Notes: generated from the sequence alone by a model not told the origin. 64,000 bases of DNA from Solirhodobacter olei (GCF_004010155.1 NZ_RRYH01000012.1:124001-188000), one strand, 5' to 3'; positions 45,651 to 56,645 are shown, counted from the stretch's first letter. Numbers and translations are program-made.

Positions 45651-45938
45651 TCAGCCGTTCACGCTGTCCTTCAGCGCCTTGGCGACCGAGATCTTCACGA
45701 CCTTGTCGGCCGGCTTGGAGATCTGCTCGCCCGTCGCCGGGTTGCGCACCATCCGCTCCGGGCGGGCGCGGCAGGACACCTTGCCGATCCCCGGCAGGGT
45801 CACGGCGCCACCGTCGACCACTTCCTTGGTCACGATCGCAGCGATCGCGTCCAGCGCGCCGGAGGCGGTTTTCTTGTCCGACCCCATCGCCTCGGCGAGC
45901 GCGGCGACGAGCTGGGTCTTGGTCATGGGTTTCGACAT
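45651..45938 (-). CDS. HU family DNA-binding protein
   Basis: A 95-residue nucleoid protein. It has the two N-terminal helices (MTKTQLVAALAEAMGSDKKTASGALDAIAAIV) and the ITLPGIGKF-like GAVTLPGIGKVSCRARPERMVRNPATGEQI region forming the DNA-binding arm with the usual RNPxTG tip. Two ATG codons occur in a row (45941 and 45938); the second fits GGAG spacing better. It bends DNA and helps organise the chromosome. It has its own terminator. Confidence 0.94.
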   Translation of the reverse strand: MSKPMTKTQLVAALAEAMGSDKKTASGALDAIAAIVTKEVVDGGAVTLPGIGKVSCRARPERMVRNPATGEQISKPADKVVKISVAKALKDSVNG

Positions 45939-46067
45939 CATTGTCTCCTCGTTTTGTGCCCGGCTTGATGCGGGGTCTCATGCCCGGTTACGGGCGATGG
46001 TCCCGCTACACCTTGTTTTGCTGGCTGAAGCAAGCAATTTCAGCACTGCGCGCGGAAAAACCGCGCG

Positions 46068-47552
46068 TCAGAGGAAGGCCGTCTCCTCGAAACTACGCAA
46101 CTTGCGGCTGTGGATGCGTTCCAGAGGCATATCGCGCAAACGCTCCATCGCGCGCACACCGATCTCCAGATGCCGGGCGACCTGCGTTCGGTAGAAGTCG
46201 CTGGCCATTCCCGGCAGCTTCAGCTCACCATGCAGCGGCTTGTCGGAGACGCAGAGAAGCGTGCCGTAGGGCACCCGGAACCGGAAACCGTTGGCCGCAA
46301 TCGTGGCGCTTTCCATGTCAAGCGCGATGGCGCGGCTGAGGCTCAGCCGATGCACCGGCCCGGACTGGTCGCGCAGTTCCCAGTTGCGGTTGTCGATCGT
46401 GGCGACCGTGCCCGTGCGCATGATCCGCTTCAACTCGTAGCCCTCGAGCTTGGTGACCTCGGCCACCGCCTCCTGCAGGGCCACCTGCACCTCGGCCAGC
46501 GCCGGGATCGGCACCCAGACAGGCAGATCGTCGTCAAGCACGTGATCCTCGCGCAGATAGGCATGGGCCAGCACGAAATCGCCAAGGCTCTGGCTGTTCC
46601 TCAGTCCCGCGCAATGCCCGACCATCATCCAGGCATGCGGGCGCAGCACGGCGATATGGTCGGTCGCCGTCTTCGCGTTCGAAGGGCCGACGCCGATATT
46701 GACGAGCGTGATCCCCTGCCCGTCTGCGCGCTTGAGGTGATAGGCCGGCATCTGCGGCGTCTTCGGCACGCCGTCGAAGGCCTGGTCGGCCGCGGTGATC
46801 TCCAGGTTCCCCGGCGCCACGAAGCCGGTGTAGCCGGAGGCCGGATCGGCCAGCGCCGCACGGGCGAAGCCCTCGAATTCCTGCACGTAGAACTGGTAGT
46901 TGGTGAACAGAACGTGGTTCTGGAAATGCTCCGCGTCCGTCGCCGTGTAATGGCTCAGCCGCGCCAGCGAGTAATCCACCCGCTGCGCGGTGAAGGGCGC
47001 CAGCGGCGCCGAGCCGTCGGGATTGGCGGTCCTGAGGCCGTTGACGATATCGTCGTTCGTCGTCGAAAGATCCGGCACGTCGAAGAAATCGCGCAGCGAG
47101 AAGTCCAGCACGCCCTCCTGCGGCACCGCCACGCCGGACATCGTCGCCAGCGCGAAATGCACCGGGATCGGTACGGCCGAGGCACCGATGACGACCGGCT
47201 GGCCGTGGCTGCGGATCAGAAGGTCGATCTGCTGCTCCAGGTAGTTGCGGAACAGGTCCGGCCGGGTGACGGTGGTCGAATAGGTGCCGGGCTGGGTGAC
47301 ATGGCCGAAGCTCAGCCGGTTGTCGGCCTTCAGGAAACTCGTCACCGTCAGCCGGATCTCGGGGTAGAAGGCGCGGTAGCGCGCCGCCGGGCGCACGCCG
47401 CCGATGATCTCGCCGAAATGCTTCGACAGGAACCGGGTTGCGTCTTCGTACAGCTCCTCCAGACGGTCCACTGCTGCCCGGGCCGAGGTGAAGGTCTCCG
47501 CCGCGGGCGGGATCGGGGTCAGGATCGGCAGGTTCGGATCGGCACGTGTCAT
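46068..47552 (-). CDS. amn: AMP nucleosidase
   Basis: AMP nucleosidase splits AMP to adenine and ribose 5-phosphate. The 494 residues match E. coli Amn (about 484). The N-terminal domain includes ARYRAFYPEIRLTV. The C-terminal catalytic phosphorylase-like domain includes VNIGVGPSNAKTATDHIAVLRPHAWMMVGHCAGLRNSQ and DMESATIAANGFRFRVPYGTLLCVSDKPLHGELKLPG. ATG at 47552 is preferred because GAGAG lies five bases upstream; 47564 is a weaker alternative. It is the first gene of its unit and follows HU on the same strand with a gap of 129 bases. Confidence 0.94.
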   Translation of the reverse strand: MTRADPNLPILTPIPPAAETFTSARAAVDRLEELYEDATRFLSKHFGEIIGGVRPAARYRAFYPEIRLTVTSFLKADNRLSFGHVTQPGTYSTTVTRPDLFRNYLEQQIDLLIRSHGQPVVIGASAVPIPVHFALATMSGVAVPQEGVLDFSLRDFFDVPDLSTTNDDIVNGLRTANPDGSAPLAPFTAQRVDYSLARLSHYTATDAEHFQNHVLFTNYQFYVQEFEGFARAALADPASGYTGFVAPGNLEITAADQAFDGVPKTPQMPAYHLKRADGQGITLVNIGVGPSNAKTATDHIAVLRPHAWMMVGHCAGLRNSQSLGDFVLAHAYLREDHVLDDDLPVWVPIPALAEVQVALQEAVAEVTKLEGYELKRIMRTGTVATIDNRNWELRDQSGPVHRLSLSRAIALDMESATIAANGFRFRVPYGTLLCVSDKPLHGELKLPGMASDFYRTQVARHLEIGVRAMERLRDMPLERIHSRKLRSFEETAFL

Positions 47553-47713
47553 GGCGGCTCTCATCAGTGGATCGCCGCTTATGCACTGTCGCGGGGGCCG
47601 CGATCAACCCCCGGGTGCCGCGGCCTTCCGCCGATCCTGCCGGTCCGCGTCCGCCCGCTCAAGTGAAGCTTGGGTAACGCCCCGCCGCGGCCCTGCCCCG
47701 GCCCGGTCGGCGT

Positions 47714-48586
47714 TCAGTCCTGGCCCAGCGCCAGCGTCCGCTCGCGCAGCCAGGCCATGAAGCCCCGCGGGTTGCTGGACCATTTCGCGATCTCCTCGCG
47801 GCCGATCGGCTCGCCGATGATCGGCGCCTGCGGATGGTTCAGCGCATGCTTGATCTCGTGCAGCAGCAATCCCTGCCGCAGCGTGGCCGACAGCTGGTTG
47901 GCGATATGGTACCAGCGCGAATTCTGGCCCTGGAACCGGATCGGCAGCACCACCGCCCCGCTCTTCAGGATCATCTTCGCGGTGAACGGGTTCCACTCGG
48001 CCTCCACCGCCGGGCCCCACCAGTTCTCCGAGGCCGCCACCTGCCCGGAGGGGAACAGGATCACCACCCCGCCATCCTTCAGGTGTTCCATGGCGATGCG
48101 CCGCATCTCCAGGCCCTTCTCCAGCGCGCCATCCTCGTGCGGGAAAGGCACCGGGACCATGTGGTAGGCGATCTCCTCGATCCCGGTCAGAAGCGAGCGG
48201 GTGAGGATCTTGAAGTCCTGCCGCACATGGCCCACCAGGCAGCCCATCACCAGCCCGTCGACTAGGCCATGCGGGTGGTTCGCCACCACGACGACCGGGC
48301 CGCTCTTGGGAATCCGCGCGATCTGCTCGGCCGGCGTCATGAGGTCGATCCCCATGATGTCCAGCGTGCGGTCCCAGAACTCCTTGCCGCGGGCGGGCCC
48401 GCGCGCCTCGAAGCGGCGGATCAGGCGCAGCAGGGTGAACTTGCCGGTCAGCCATTCCAGAACGCGGATGGCATTGGCCTTGAACGGGCTGGTGAAGGTC
48501 CCGGCATAGGACAGCCGGCGCTTGTCGTAGGGCTTGTAGTCGGCGTCGCCGATAAAGCGGGAGGGTTGTGACGTTTGGTCGTTCAC
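47714..48586 (-). CDS. PlsC-like lysophospholipid acyltransferase
   Basis: A 290-residue acyltransferase of the PlsC/LPLAT superfamily. The catalytic H-x4-D motif is NHPHGLVDG, followed by a FPSGQVA motif III for the glycerol phosphate. It lacks a strong N-terminal membrane anchor, although an amphipathic stretch before the motif may bind the membrane. GTG at 48586 gives a family-like N-terminus; the frame is open upstream to 48691, but that part is a shadow. It precedes the phosphotransfer genes. Whether it acts on lysophosphatidate or on an unusual lipid is unknown. Confidence 0.84.
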   Translation of the reverse strand: MNDQTSQPSRFIGDADYKPYDKRRLSYAGTFTSPFKANAIRVLEWLTGKFTLLRLIRRFEARGPARGKEFWDRTLDIMGIDLMTPAEQIARIPKSGPVVVVANHPHGLVDGLVMGCLVGHVRQDFKILTRSLLTGIEEIAYHMVPVPFPHEDGALEKGLEMRRIAMEHLKDGGVVILFPSGQVAASENWWGPAVEAEWNPFTAKMILKSGAVVLPIRFQGQNSRWYHIANQLSATLRQGLLLHEIKHALNHPQAPIIGEPIGREEIAKWSSNPRGFMAWLRERTLALGQD

Positions 48587-48620
48587 GGGTCTTCTGTCCC
48601 CACGAGGCCCGCTCGTCGCC

Positions 48621-48890
48621 TCAGAATTCCTCGCCGAACCGATCCGCAACGAGCGCTTCCAGCGCGTCCGCCAGCTTGTCGGCCTCGGCACCGCTGGTTC
48701 GGACCTGAATAGTGGTTCCGCGCGACGCTGCCAACATCAAAAGCCCCATGATGCTGTCGCCGGCGACCGACATACCGTCGCGGCTGACCTCTGCCGCGGC
48801 ATCATGCGCCTCGACGAGCTCGACGAACTTGGCGGAGGCCCGCGCATGCAGACCTTTCTCGTTAACGATCTTCAGGCTCCGTTCCGCCAT
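48621..48890 (-). CDS. ptsH: HPr phosphocarrier protein
   Basis: An 89-residue HPr. The phosphoryl-accepting His15 is in GLHARAS, and a Ser phosphorylated by HPr kinase is expected in DSIMGLLMLA (Ser46 position). It is the last gene of the chvI-chvG-hprK-rapZ-EIIA-ptsH run and overlaps the EIIA stop by one base (TAATG). No enzyme I lies in the window. It probably acts as a regulatory rather than sugar-transport phosphocarrier, since no EIIB or EIIC is next to it. Confidence 0.94.
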   Translation of the reverse strand: MAERSLKIVNEKGLHARASAKFVELVEAHDAAAEVSRDGMSVAGDSIMGLLMLAASRGTTIQVRTSGAEADKLADALEALVADRFGEEF

Positions 48891-49291
48891 TACACACTCT
48901 GTCCACCGCCCAGATCCAGGCTATTGATGTATTTCCGCCCGGCATCCAGCGCGCACGCCACCGCGTCAGAGACCTTGCGGTCACGCGACTTGGCCAGTTT
49001 CACCAGCATCGGCAGATTCGCGCCGTAAAGGATGCGCCGGTCGCCGCGCGCGCAGGCCGGCAGGCTCAGGTTCGAGGGCGAGCCGCCGAACATGTCGGTG
49101 ACCACGACCACGCCGGATCCGTCGTCGACCGCGTCTGCCGCGTCACGGATTTCCTGCTGCTTCTGCGCCCGGTCGTGGTCGTCCTCGATCGAGATGGTGC
49201 GAATGGCGGGCAGCTTGCCCACCACATGCTCCATCGCGGAGAGATACTCCCGCGCCAACCCGCCATGTGCGACGATCACGATTCCGATCAC
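48890..49291 (-). CDS. Mannose-type PTS EIIA protein
   Basis: A 133-residue EIIA of the mannose family. The active His is His9 in IVIVAHGGLA. The rest has the DMFGGSPSNLSLPAC strand-loop common to the family. GTG at 49291 gives an EIIA of usual length. It precedes ptsH with a one-base overlap and follows rapZ by 25 bases. In alphaproteobacteria this protein works in a regulatory phosphorelay with HPr and HprK, not in sugar transport. Confidence 0.93.
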   Translation of the reverse strand: MIGIVIVAHGGLAREYLSAMEHVVGKLPAIRTISIEDDHDRAQKQQEIRDAADAVDDGSGVVVVTDMFGGSPSNLSLPACARGDRRILYGANLPMLVKLAKSRDRKVSDAVACALDAGRKYINSLDLGGGQSV

Positions 49292-49316
49292 GCCTTGTAC
49301 CTTGCCGATGGCGTGC

Positions 49317-50189
49317 CTAACCGGCCCGCCGCTCCAACTCCAGATGCCGTTTAGACACCTGCCAACCCGCCTCCGCAAGCACCTCGGAGAGTTTTTCTGC
49401 GACCGCAACAGACCTGTGTTGTCCCCCGGTGCACCCGAATGCAATCGCAAGATGAGCGCGCCCCTCCGCAAGCTGCGCCGGAAGCATCAATAGCACCAGA
49501 TCGGTGAGCAGACGGAAATAGTCCGCGAAGCGCTCGTCCGCCTCGACATAGCCGGACACGTCCGGGTCGCGCCCGTCCTTCTCGCGCAGCGCCGCCTGCC
49601 AGTGCGGGTTGCGCAGGAATCGGGTGTCGAAGACCAGGTCGACCCCCTGCGGCACGCCCCGCCGGTAGGAAAAGGAAAAGACCGAGACGGTCAGTCGCGG
49701 CCCGCCCTCCGTGCCGAACCAGCGCCCGATCTCGGCCGCCAGCTCGTGCGGCGTAAGCCGGGTGGTGTCGACCAGCACGTCGGCCCGGGCGCGGACCTGC
49801 TCCAGAAGCTCGATCTCGCGCGCGACGCCCTCCGCCGGGGCCTCCGCCGGGGCCATCGGATGGCGGCGGCGGGTCTGGGCGTAGCGGCGGATCAGTTCCT
49901 CCGGCGCGCAGTCGAGAAACAGCACTTCCGCGCTGACATCCGGCGCCCGCGTCAGCCGATCGACCAGCGCCAGGAAAGCGTTGACCGAGAACTCCCGGTT
50001 CCGCACGTCGATGCCCAGCGCGATCGGCCGCGGCAGCGGCGGGCCGTCCAGCAGCCTCGGCACCAGCGACAGGGGCAGGTTGTCGATCGCCTCGTAACCG
50101 AGATCCTCGAAAGCATGGATCGCCGTCGAGCGCCCCGCGCCCGAAGGCCCCGTTACAAGGACCAGCCGGTAGCCGCCGTTCTCCGTCAC
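49317..50189 (-). CDS. rapZ: RapZ (RNase adapter / nucleotide-binding protein)
   Basis: A 290-residue RapZ family protein. The P-loop reads GPSGAGRST with Arg in the Lys place; I recall this Arg as usual in alphaproteobacterial RapZ, so it may not be a defect. Family blocks include the [13 protein letters not shown] segment, the RHPM region and the C-terminal [15 protein letters not shown] with the substrate-binding loop. In enterobacteria RapZ guides RNase E to GlmZ, but no GlmZ is known here, so the target is unclear. GTG at 50189 is the start, after GGGGAG. Confidence 0.93.
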   Translation of the reverse strand: MTENGGYRLVLVTGPSGAGRSTAIHAFEDLGYEAIDNLPLSLVPRLLDGPPLPRPIALGIDVRNREFSVNAFLALVDRLTRAPDVSAEVLFLDCAPEELIRRYAQTRRRHPMAPAEAPAEGVAREIELLEQVRARADVLVDTTRLTPHELAAEIGRWFGTEGGPRLTVSVFSFSYRRGVPQGVDLVFDTRFLRNPHWQAALREKDGRDPDVSGYVEADERFADYFRLLTDLVLLMLPAQLAEGRAHLAIAFGCTGGQHRSVAVAEKLSEVLAEAGWQVSKRHLELERRAG

Positions 50190-50217
50190 CCTGCCGTTCT
50201 CCCCGGAAACCGCGGCC

Positions 50218-50703
50218 TCATGCCTGCCGCCCTCCCTTGAAGTATTGCAGAAGCGCCGCAGGCAAATAAGGGCTCAACTGGCCGTGAAGAAGCGGAACCT
50301 CACAGCCCAGAAGCGCGATCGTCCGCGGCGGGGGCAGCCGCTCCAGGTCCCGCCGGTCCAGCTCCATCACCGCCGAAACGCGCACCTCCGCCACCGCTTC
50401 CGCGCGCAGGATGCCAAGGCCCCGCGCCTCGATCAGCCCGGCGATCGCCTCGGGCGCGCGCGCATAGACCCGGTCGCCCCGGCGCCGCACATGGGTCCTG
50501 TCGTCGGAAACCAGCGCCGCACCCAGCGCCATCAGCCCCAGCGCCAGCGCCGATTTGCCGGTGCCCGCCGCACCGAGGATCAGCAGACCGCGCCGCTCAA
50601 GCACGACACAGGAGGCATGAAGCGTCTGTTCCGGCTCCCCGTCGCCCGGCGCGGCCCCGCCGATCGGCGCGGCCGGGTCCTGCGGCGCGGGCGCCCGGCT
50701 CAC
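50218..50703 (-). CDS. hprK: HPr kinase/phosphorylase, truncated alphaproteobacterial form
   Basis: A 161-residue HprK with only the C-terminal catalytic domain, the usual form in alphaproteobacteria (Gram-positive HprK has about 310 residues). The P-loop is GAAGTGKS at about 44-51, followed by [11 protein letters not shown] and the HprK signature region [17 protein letters not shown]. It phosphorylates the regulatory Ser of HPr. It overlaps the chvG stop by four bases, tying nutrient sensing to the ChvG/ChvI system. Confidence 0.93.
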   Translation of the reverse strand: MSRAPAPQDPAAPIGGAAPGDGEPEQTLHASCVVLERRGLLILGAAGTGKSALALGLMALGAALVSDDRTHVRRRGDRVYARAPEAIAGLIEARGLGILRAEAVAEVRVSAVMELDRRDLERLPPPRTIALLGCEVPLLHGQLSPYLPAALLQYFKGGRQA

Positions 50704-52433
50704 ACCGGCAGGCCCACGACGAAGCGGGCGCCCAGCGGTTCAGAGCCCGGATCGGCGTCGGTCGGGCGGATGTTCTCGGCCCAGATCACGCCGCCGTGGG
50801 CCTCCACGATCTGCTTGGAGATGGCGAGGCCGAGGCCGGAATGGTCGCCGAACTGCCCCGGCGGGCGCTCGGAATAGAAGCGCTTGAAGATCTTGCCCAG
50901 CGCCTGGTCGGGAATACCGGGCCCGGTATCCTCCACCACCACCAGGATCCGGTTCTCGCGCTTGCGGGCCCAGACGCGCACCGCGTCGCCCTCCTCGCAG
51001 AAAGAAATGGCATTGGTGATCAGGTTCACGAAGACCTGCGCCAGCCGCCCCTCGAGGCCGGAGATCATGATCGGCTCGCTCGGCAGGTCGGTGATGAAAT
51101 CGACCCGCTTCTTCACCGCCTCCTGGCCGAGGTATTCGGTGATGTTGGAGATGGTCTTGAGCAGGTTGAACCGCTCCTCCTCCTCCTTCACCAGCTCGGC
51201 GTCGAGCCGCGAGGCGTTGGAGATGTCGGAGACGAGCCGGTCGAGCCGTCGCACGTCATGGTCGATGACCGACAGCAGCTTGTCGCGCTGCTCGTCCTTC
51301 TTCGCCATGCGAAGCGAGGCGACGGCGGAGCGCAGGCTCGCCAGCGGGTTCTTGATCTCGTGGGCAACGTCGGAGGCGAACTGCTCGTTCGCCTCGATCC
51401 GGTCGTAGAGCGCCGCGACCATGCCGCGCAGGGCGACCGAAAGCCGCCCGATCTCGTCCGGCCGCGCCGTCAGGTCGGGGATGCGCACCCGGCCCGGGCT
51501 CATCTTGCGGGCGTTCTTGTCGCGGCCGAGCTCGGCTGCGGCGGCGAGGTCGGACAGCGGGTTGGCGATGGTCGAAGCCAGCACCAGGCTCAGCCCGATC
51601 GAGACCAGGATGGCGATGACGAACATCTGCAGCACCTGCTCGCGCTCGTTGCTGACAAGCTGGTCGATCTCGCCCGCCGCACTGGCCACGGCAACGACGC
51701 CCGTCACCCCGGTCGGGCCCATGATTGGGGTCGCCACGGTGAAGACGGCATGACCCGCCGCGTTGGTGGTGGTCTGCACCACGGTCTTGCCGCCAAGCGC
51801 CCTCGGCACCAGCGACGCCACCTGCTGCGTCGCGCTCTCATTGCCCGCCTTCGGCGCGCCCCCCCCCAGAACGGAGGAGGCGGCGTTCCACACGCCGCTC
51901 AGGAAATTGGTGATCACCGCGTTGCTGGGCTGGGTAGAGAGGCCCTGAACATTGTCCTGCGCCGAGCCGACGACACGGGCGATCTGCTTGCCCGAGGGAT
52001 CGAAGAGGAAGGCCTCGCTTCCCGGCGCCAGCCCGGCATCCGACAGCGTCGCGGCCATCTCGCCCGCGCTCTGCGCCGGGCTCTGTGCCGTGGCGCCCGC
52101 GGCCGCACCTGCCCTTGCCGCCTGCTGCGCCTCCAGCGCATGGGCGATCAGGCGGCTTTGCGAGACGATGCCCCGCTCGGCCTGGATCACCAGGCTGTCG
52201 CGGAACGGGTTGAGGTAGAGCACCCCGGTGACCAGGATGATCAACCCCAGCAGGTTGAAGATAATGATCTTGCGGGCCAGGGGGGAGGAGTTGAGGAAGG
52301 CGAAGCCGGACCGCCTGCGACGGCCCTCGATCTCGCCGTCTTCGTCGGCCTCGACCCAATCCTCGCCCAGCAGGACCTCAGGGGCTGGGGCCTGCACCTT
52401 CTCGCTCCTCTCGAAACCCGACGCGATGTTCAT
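50700..52433 (-). CDS. chvG: Sensor histidine kinase ChvG
   Basis: A 577-residue membrane histidine kinase. It has two membrane helices (about 47-67 and 262-285) around a periplasmic sensor domain with an Ala/Gly-rich insert. Next come a HAMP linker, the H-box [16 protein letters not shown] with the phospho-accepting His, and the N-box ([10 protein letters not shown]), G1 (DTGPGI) and G2 ([10 protein letters not shown]) of the ATP domain. ChvG/ChvI is the acid- and envelope-responsive pair of alphaproteobacteria. It overlaps chvI and hprK by four bases each, giving coupled translation. Confidence 0.95.
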   Translation of the reverse strand: MNIASGFERSEKVQAPAPEVLLGEDWVEADEDGEIEGRRRRSGFAFLNSSPLARKIIIFNLLGLIILVTGVLYLNPFRDSLVIQAERGIVSQSRLIAHALEAQQAARAGAAAGATAQSPAQSAGEMAATLSDAGLAPGSEAFLFDPSGKQIARVVGSAQDNVQGLSTQPSNAVITNFLSGVWNAASSVLGGGAPKAGNESATQQVASLVPRALGGKTVVQTTTNAAGHAVFTVATPIMGPTGVTGVVAVASAAGEIDQLVSNEREQVLQMFVIAILVSIGLSLVLASTIANPLSDLAAAAELGRDKNARKMSPGRVRIPDLTARPDEIGRLSVALRGMVAALYDRIEANEQFASDVAHEIKNPLASLRSAVASLRMAKKDEQRDKLLSVIDHDVRRLDRLVSDISNASRLDAELVKEEEERFNLLKTISNITEYLGQEAVKKRVDFITDLPSEPIMISGLEGRLAQVFVNLITNAISFCEEGDAVRVWARKRENRILVVVEDTGPGIPDQALGKIFKRFYSERPPGQFGDHSGLGLAISKQIVEAHGGVIWAENIRPTDADPGSEPLGARFVVGLPV

Positions 52434-53131
52434 TCTTCGTTGTATCGGTAGCCGATTCCATAAAGGGTCTCGATCGCCGAAAATTCCGGATCGACCGACC
52501 GCATCTTCTTCCTCAGCCGCTTGATGTGGCTGTCGATGGTGCGGTCGTCGACATAGACCTGGTCATCATAGGCGATATCCATCAGCTGGTCACGGCTCTT
52601 GACGAAGCCGGGCCGCTGGGCGAGGGCCTGCAGCAGCAGGAATTCGGTCACCGTCAGCGACACTTCCTGCCCGCGCCAGACCACCGAATGGCGCAGCGGG
52701 TCCATCACCAGGCTGCCGCGCTCCATCACCTTGTTCTCTTCGCTGGTCGCGACCTCGCCCGAGGCGATCGCGTCCTGCCGGCGCAGCAGCGCACGGATCC
52801 GCTCAACCAGAAGGCGTTGGCTGAATGGCTTCTTGACGTAGTCGTCCGCGCCCATCCGCAGGCCCAGAACTTCGTCGATCTCGTCATCCTTGGAGGTCAG
52901 GAAGATCACCGGAACGGCGCTTTTCTGCCGCAGCCGCTGCAGCAGGTCCATGCCATCCATCCGGGGCATCTTGATGTCCAGAACGGCCATGTCCGGCATG
53001 CGCTTGTTGAACGCGTCCAGTGCCGTCTGCCCGTCGTTGTAGGTCTCGACCTCGAACCCCTCGGCCTCCAGGGTCATCGAAACGGATGTCAGAATGTTCC
53101 GATCGTCATCGACGAGCGCAATCCTCGACAT
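52430..53131 (-). CDS. chvI: Response regulator ChvI
   Basis: An OmpR-type response regulator of 233 residues. The receiver has DDDR acidic residues, the phospho-acceptor Asp52 in VLDIKMP and the Lys in VKKPFSQ. The C-terminal winged helix contains the recognition region [36 protein letters not shown] at 53131 is chosen for its AAGGGG site; an upstream in-frame start at 53173 lacks one. It heads the operon down to ptsH and is divergent from pckA. In relatives ChvI controls pckA, and the 340-base gap holds repeat signals that could be its sites. Confidence 0.95.
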   Translation of the reverse strand: MSRIALVDDDRNILTSVSMTLEAEGFEVETYNDGQTALDAFNKRMPDMAVLDIKMPRMDGMDLLQRLRQKSAVPVIFLTSKDDEIDEVLGLRMGADDYVKKPFSQRLLVERIRALLRRQDAIASGEVATSEENKVMERGSLVMDPLRHSVVWRGQEVSLTVTEFLLLQALAQRPGFVKSRDQLMDIAYDDQVYVDDRTIDSHIKRLRKKMRSVDPEFSAIETLYGIGYRYNEE

Positions 53132-53300
53132 GAGTTTTCCCCTTATCTGCTCTCTGTGCCTGTTTTTTGCCACAGTGTCCGGTTTTCAGCGTTTCGAATC
53201 AACCGCTAAGTGCGAATCGCCCCCGGCGGAGACATCAGAAAACACCGAAATTCGGAATCGTTGACTAATATGTCTCACTTCCCCGTGTGGGGGTGCGGCT

Positions 53301-53330
53301 GGTTGCGCTAACCTGCGCTTGGTTGCGCTA
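53301..53330. promoter_or_regulatory. Three phased TGCGCT decamers between chvI and pckA
   Basis: Three 10-base units in a row read GGTTGCGCTA, ACCTGCGCTT and GGTTGCGCTA, so the TGCGCT core recurs at exact 10-base spacing on one face of the helix. They lie 170 bases upstream of the chvI start and 142 upstream of pckA. A protein that binds as a head-to-tail oligomer, perhaps ChvI, could use them. This is inference; the sequence pattern is clear. Confidence 0.55.
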
Positions 53331-53372
53331 TCATGGCCAAACCCTTCTGTTCCTTTACAGAACCGCCATGAT
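53330..53372. promoter_or_regulatory. Inverted repeats upstream of pckA
   Basis: ATCATGGC at 53330-53337 and GCCATGAT at 53365-53372 are perfect inverted repeats. Between them TTCTG (53345-53349) pairs with CAGAA (53358-53362). They start at the last base of the decamer repeats and may form a leader hairpin or an operator. The pckA ATG is at 53472. Confidence 0.5.
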
Positions 53373-53471
53373 ATAGCTTTCTGGAAGGGTTCCGCAGGAC
53401 CCTTTGGCGCCAATTGGCCCTGGCGCCCCCTGAACGGAGAGAACCGCCGCGGCGGTCATTGGAGCTTGCAG

Positions 53472-55070
<1,599 letters not shown>

Positions 55071-55090
55071 GCTGCCTTCGGGCCACGCGG

Positions 55091-55110
55091 GGTGCGCATT
55101 CATTGCGCAC
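55091..55110. repeat. GTGCGCA palindrome copy
   Basis: The GTGCGCATTCATTGCGCAC core with one leading G, 20 bases after the pckA stop. Its orientation relative to the gene is opposite to the copies after hbdA and thiQ. Confidence 0.85.
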
Positions 55111-55139
55111 CTCTGCGCCCCGCCCGTCCGCTCTCCCCC

Positions 55140-55177
55140 GGCCCGAAACAGCGGGCGTAGCCCGCCGGGCCGGCGCC
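55140..55177. repeat. Composite intergenic hairpin repeat, copy 4
   Basis: GGCCCGAAACAGCGGGCGTA followed by GCCCGCCGGGCCGGCGCC. Apart from one base it is the reverse complement of 35853-35890, the clearest sign that this is a true dispersed family. It lies in the 241-base gap between pckA and the DsbG-like gene. Confidence 0.8.
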
Positions 55178-55311
55178 CACCCGCGGACGGTCCCTGCCCC
55201 TCCTCACCAAGTCGAGTGCACCCTGCCCCCCCCCTTGCGGCCCGGACCCAGAGATGCAACCTGCGACATGGCCGCTCCGGCCAGCGAACAGACAGGCGAG
55301 AAGGATTTCCC

Positions 55312-56178
55312 ATGGCCCACCCCTCGACCCACCGGCGCAACCGCACCGCCACAGGCGCCCGGCGCCTGGTGCTCGCGGCGGCCCTCGCCGCGATGGCGGC
55401 CCTGCCCGCGCTCACCCGCCCGGCCCAGGCCCAGACCGCACCCGAGATCGTGCCCGTCCCTGCGCCGGTCGCCGCCACGATCGACAAGCTCAGCCAGGGC
55501 CACGCCAAGATCCTGAAGGCCTTCAAGGCCCCCGACGGGCTGATCGGCGTCGCCCTCTCCGCCGGCCCCAGCCATAACGCGATCCTCTATGCCACGCCGG
55601 ACGGCAAATACATCATCCAGGGCTCGATCATCGATTCCGACGGGCAGGACCTGACACAGCTCGCCGCCGCCTCGGTGCTGCCGAAGCCCCCGGGCGCGGC
55701 CGAGAACTTCGCCGCCCTCGACAAGGCCAAGACCTACCTCTGGGGTCAGCCGAGCGCGAAGAAGGAGCTCTGGATCGTCTTCGACCCGAACTGCATCTAC
55801 TGCCACAAGACCTATGACGACCTGAAATCCTTCGTCGCCAAGGGCGAGGTGAAGGTGCACATCATCCAGGTCGGCTTCCTGAAGCCCAGCTCGCTCGGCA
55901 AGGCCGCCGCGATCCTCTCCGCCAAGGACCCGGCCGCGGCGCTGGCGACGGACGAGGACAAGTTCGACGTCGCCAACGAGGAAGGCGGCATCACCCCCGA
56001 TACCACTGACAGCGCCGCCGTGGCAGAGGTCAAGGCCAACAACGAGTGGATGAACGGCCAGGGCATCGGCGGCACGCCCTACCTGCTCTACAAGGACGCC
56101 TCCGGCAAACCGCACGCGATCGCCGGCTACGACCCCGACACAGCCAGCCTCGTCGCCAAGATCGGCAGCGCCAGCTAA
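55312..56178 (+). CDS. DsbG/DsbC-like periplasmic thiol:disulfide protein
   Basis: A 288-residue secreted protein. A signal peptide ends after PAQAQ (about 41), preceded by a basic start. A thioredoxin-like C-terminal domain has the catalytic CIYC (Cys161 and Cys164) in FDPNCIYCHKTYD and the cis-Pro in GIGGTPYLLY. Size and domain order (dimerisation region, linker, thioredoxin fold) resemble DsbG. CIYC differs from the common CPYC/CGYC. It probably acts as a disulfide isomerase or sulfenic-acid reductase; the partner is unknown. AAGG precedes the ATG, and a strong terminator follows at 56224. Confidence 0.88.
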   Translation: MAHPSTHRRNRTATGARRLVLAAALAAMAALPALTRPAQAQTAPEIVPVPAPVAATIDKLSQGHAKILKAFKAPDGLIGVALSAGPSHNAILYATPDGKYIIQGSIIDSDGQDLTQLAAASVLPKPPGAAENFAALDKAKTYLWGQPSAKKELWIVFDPNCIYCHKTYDDLKSFVAKGEVKVHIIQVGFLKPSSLGKAAAILSAKDPAAALATDEDKFDVANEEGGITPDTTDSAAVAEVKANNEWMNGQGIGGTPYLLYKDASGKPHAIAGYDPDTASLVAKIGSAS

Positions 56179-56223
56179 GGCCACGCGCGGGCGGCACATC
56201 CGGGCCAGCACAACACGACAGAC

Positions 56224-56249
56224 CGCCCCGGGTTCGCCCGGGGCGTTTT
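56224..56249 (+). terminator. Terminator after the DsbG-like gene
   Basis: CGCCCCGGG at 56224-56232 pairs perfectly with CCCGGGGCG at 56237-56245 across a TTCG tetraloop, then TTTT. A stable rho-independent terminator 45 bases after the stop. Confidence 0.9.
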
Positions 56250-56288
56250 CGTTTGCGGGACGGGGCGGCGGGCTCTAAGCCTCGCCCC

Positions 56289-56645
56289 ATGCGCATCCTC
56301 GAGAACATCATCAGCGACCGAGGCTCGAAATACGCAGTCTCCGGCGGTCCCTGCGCGTCCGAGGAGGAGGCGAAGGCCTTCCTCAAGGAGCTGTGCCGCA
56401 GGAAGAAATTCGCCAAGGCGACGCATAACAGCTGGGCGCTTCTGACCGGCGAGGGCCCGCTGAAGAACGACGACGGCGAGGCGGGCGCCGGCATGGTGAT
56501 CCTGCGCATGCTGGAGCGCGAGGAGCTGCGTGACCATGTCGTCGTGGTCACCCGCTGGTTCGGCGGCAAGCACCTGGGCGGCGACCGTTTCCGGCATGTG
56601 CAGGAGGCGGTGCGGATCTACCTCGAAGACCTGCGCGCCGGGTGA
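56289..56645 (+). CDS. IMPACT/YigZ-like (UPF0029) protein
   Basis: A 118-residue protein with the UPF0029/IMPACT fold. Features are the start with ENIISDRGSKYAVSGG, the AKATHNSWALL and DDGEAGAGMVIL motifs and the RWFGGKHLGGDRFRHVQEAV helix. It is shorter than E. coli YigZ (about 200), since the second domain is absent, so it is a minimal form. The function is unknown; IMPACT homologues link to translation control and YigZ to proline-related enzymes. It converges with the LprI-like gene. Confidence 0.82.
   Translation: MRILENIISDRGSKYAVSGGPCASEEEAKAFLKELCRRKKFAKATHNSWALLTGEGPLKNDDGEAGAGMVILRMLEREELRDHVVVVTRWFGGKHLGGDRFRHVQEAVRIYLEDLRAG

Noticed and set aside
50100-50160. RapZ P-loop Arg in place of Lys as a defect
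   Set aside because: I recall GPSGAGRS/T as common in alphaproteobacterial RapZ, so the change is probably normal for the family here.
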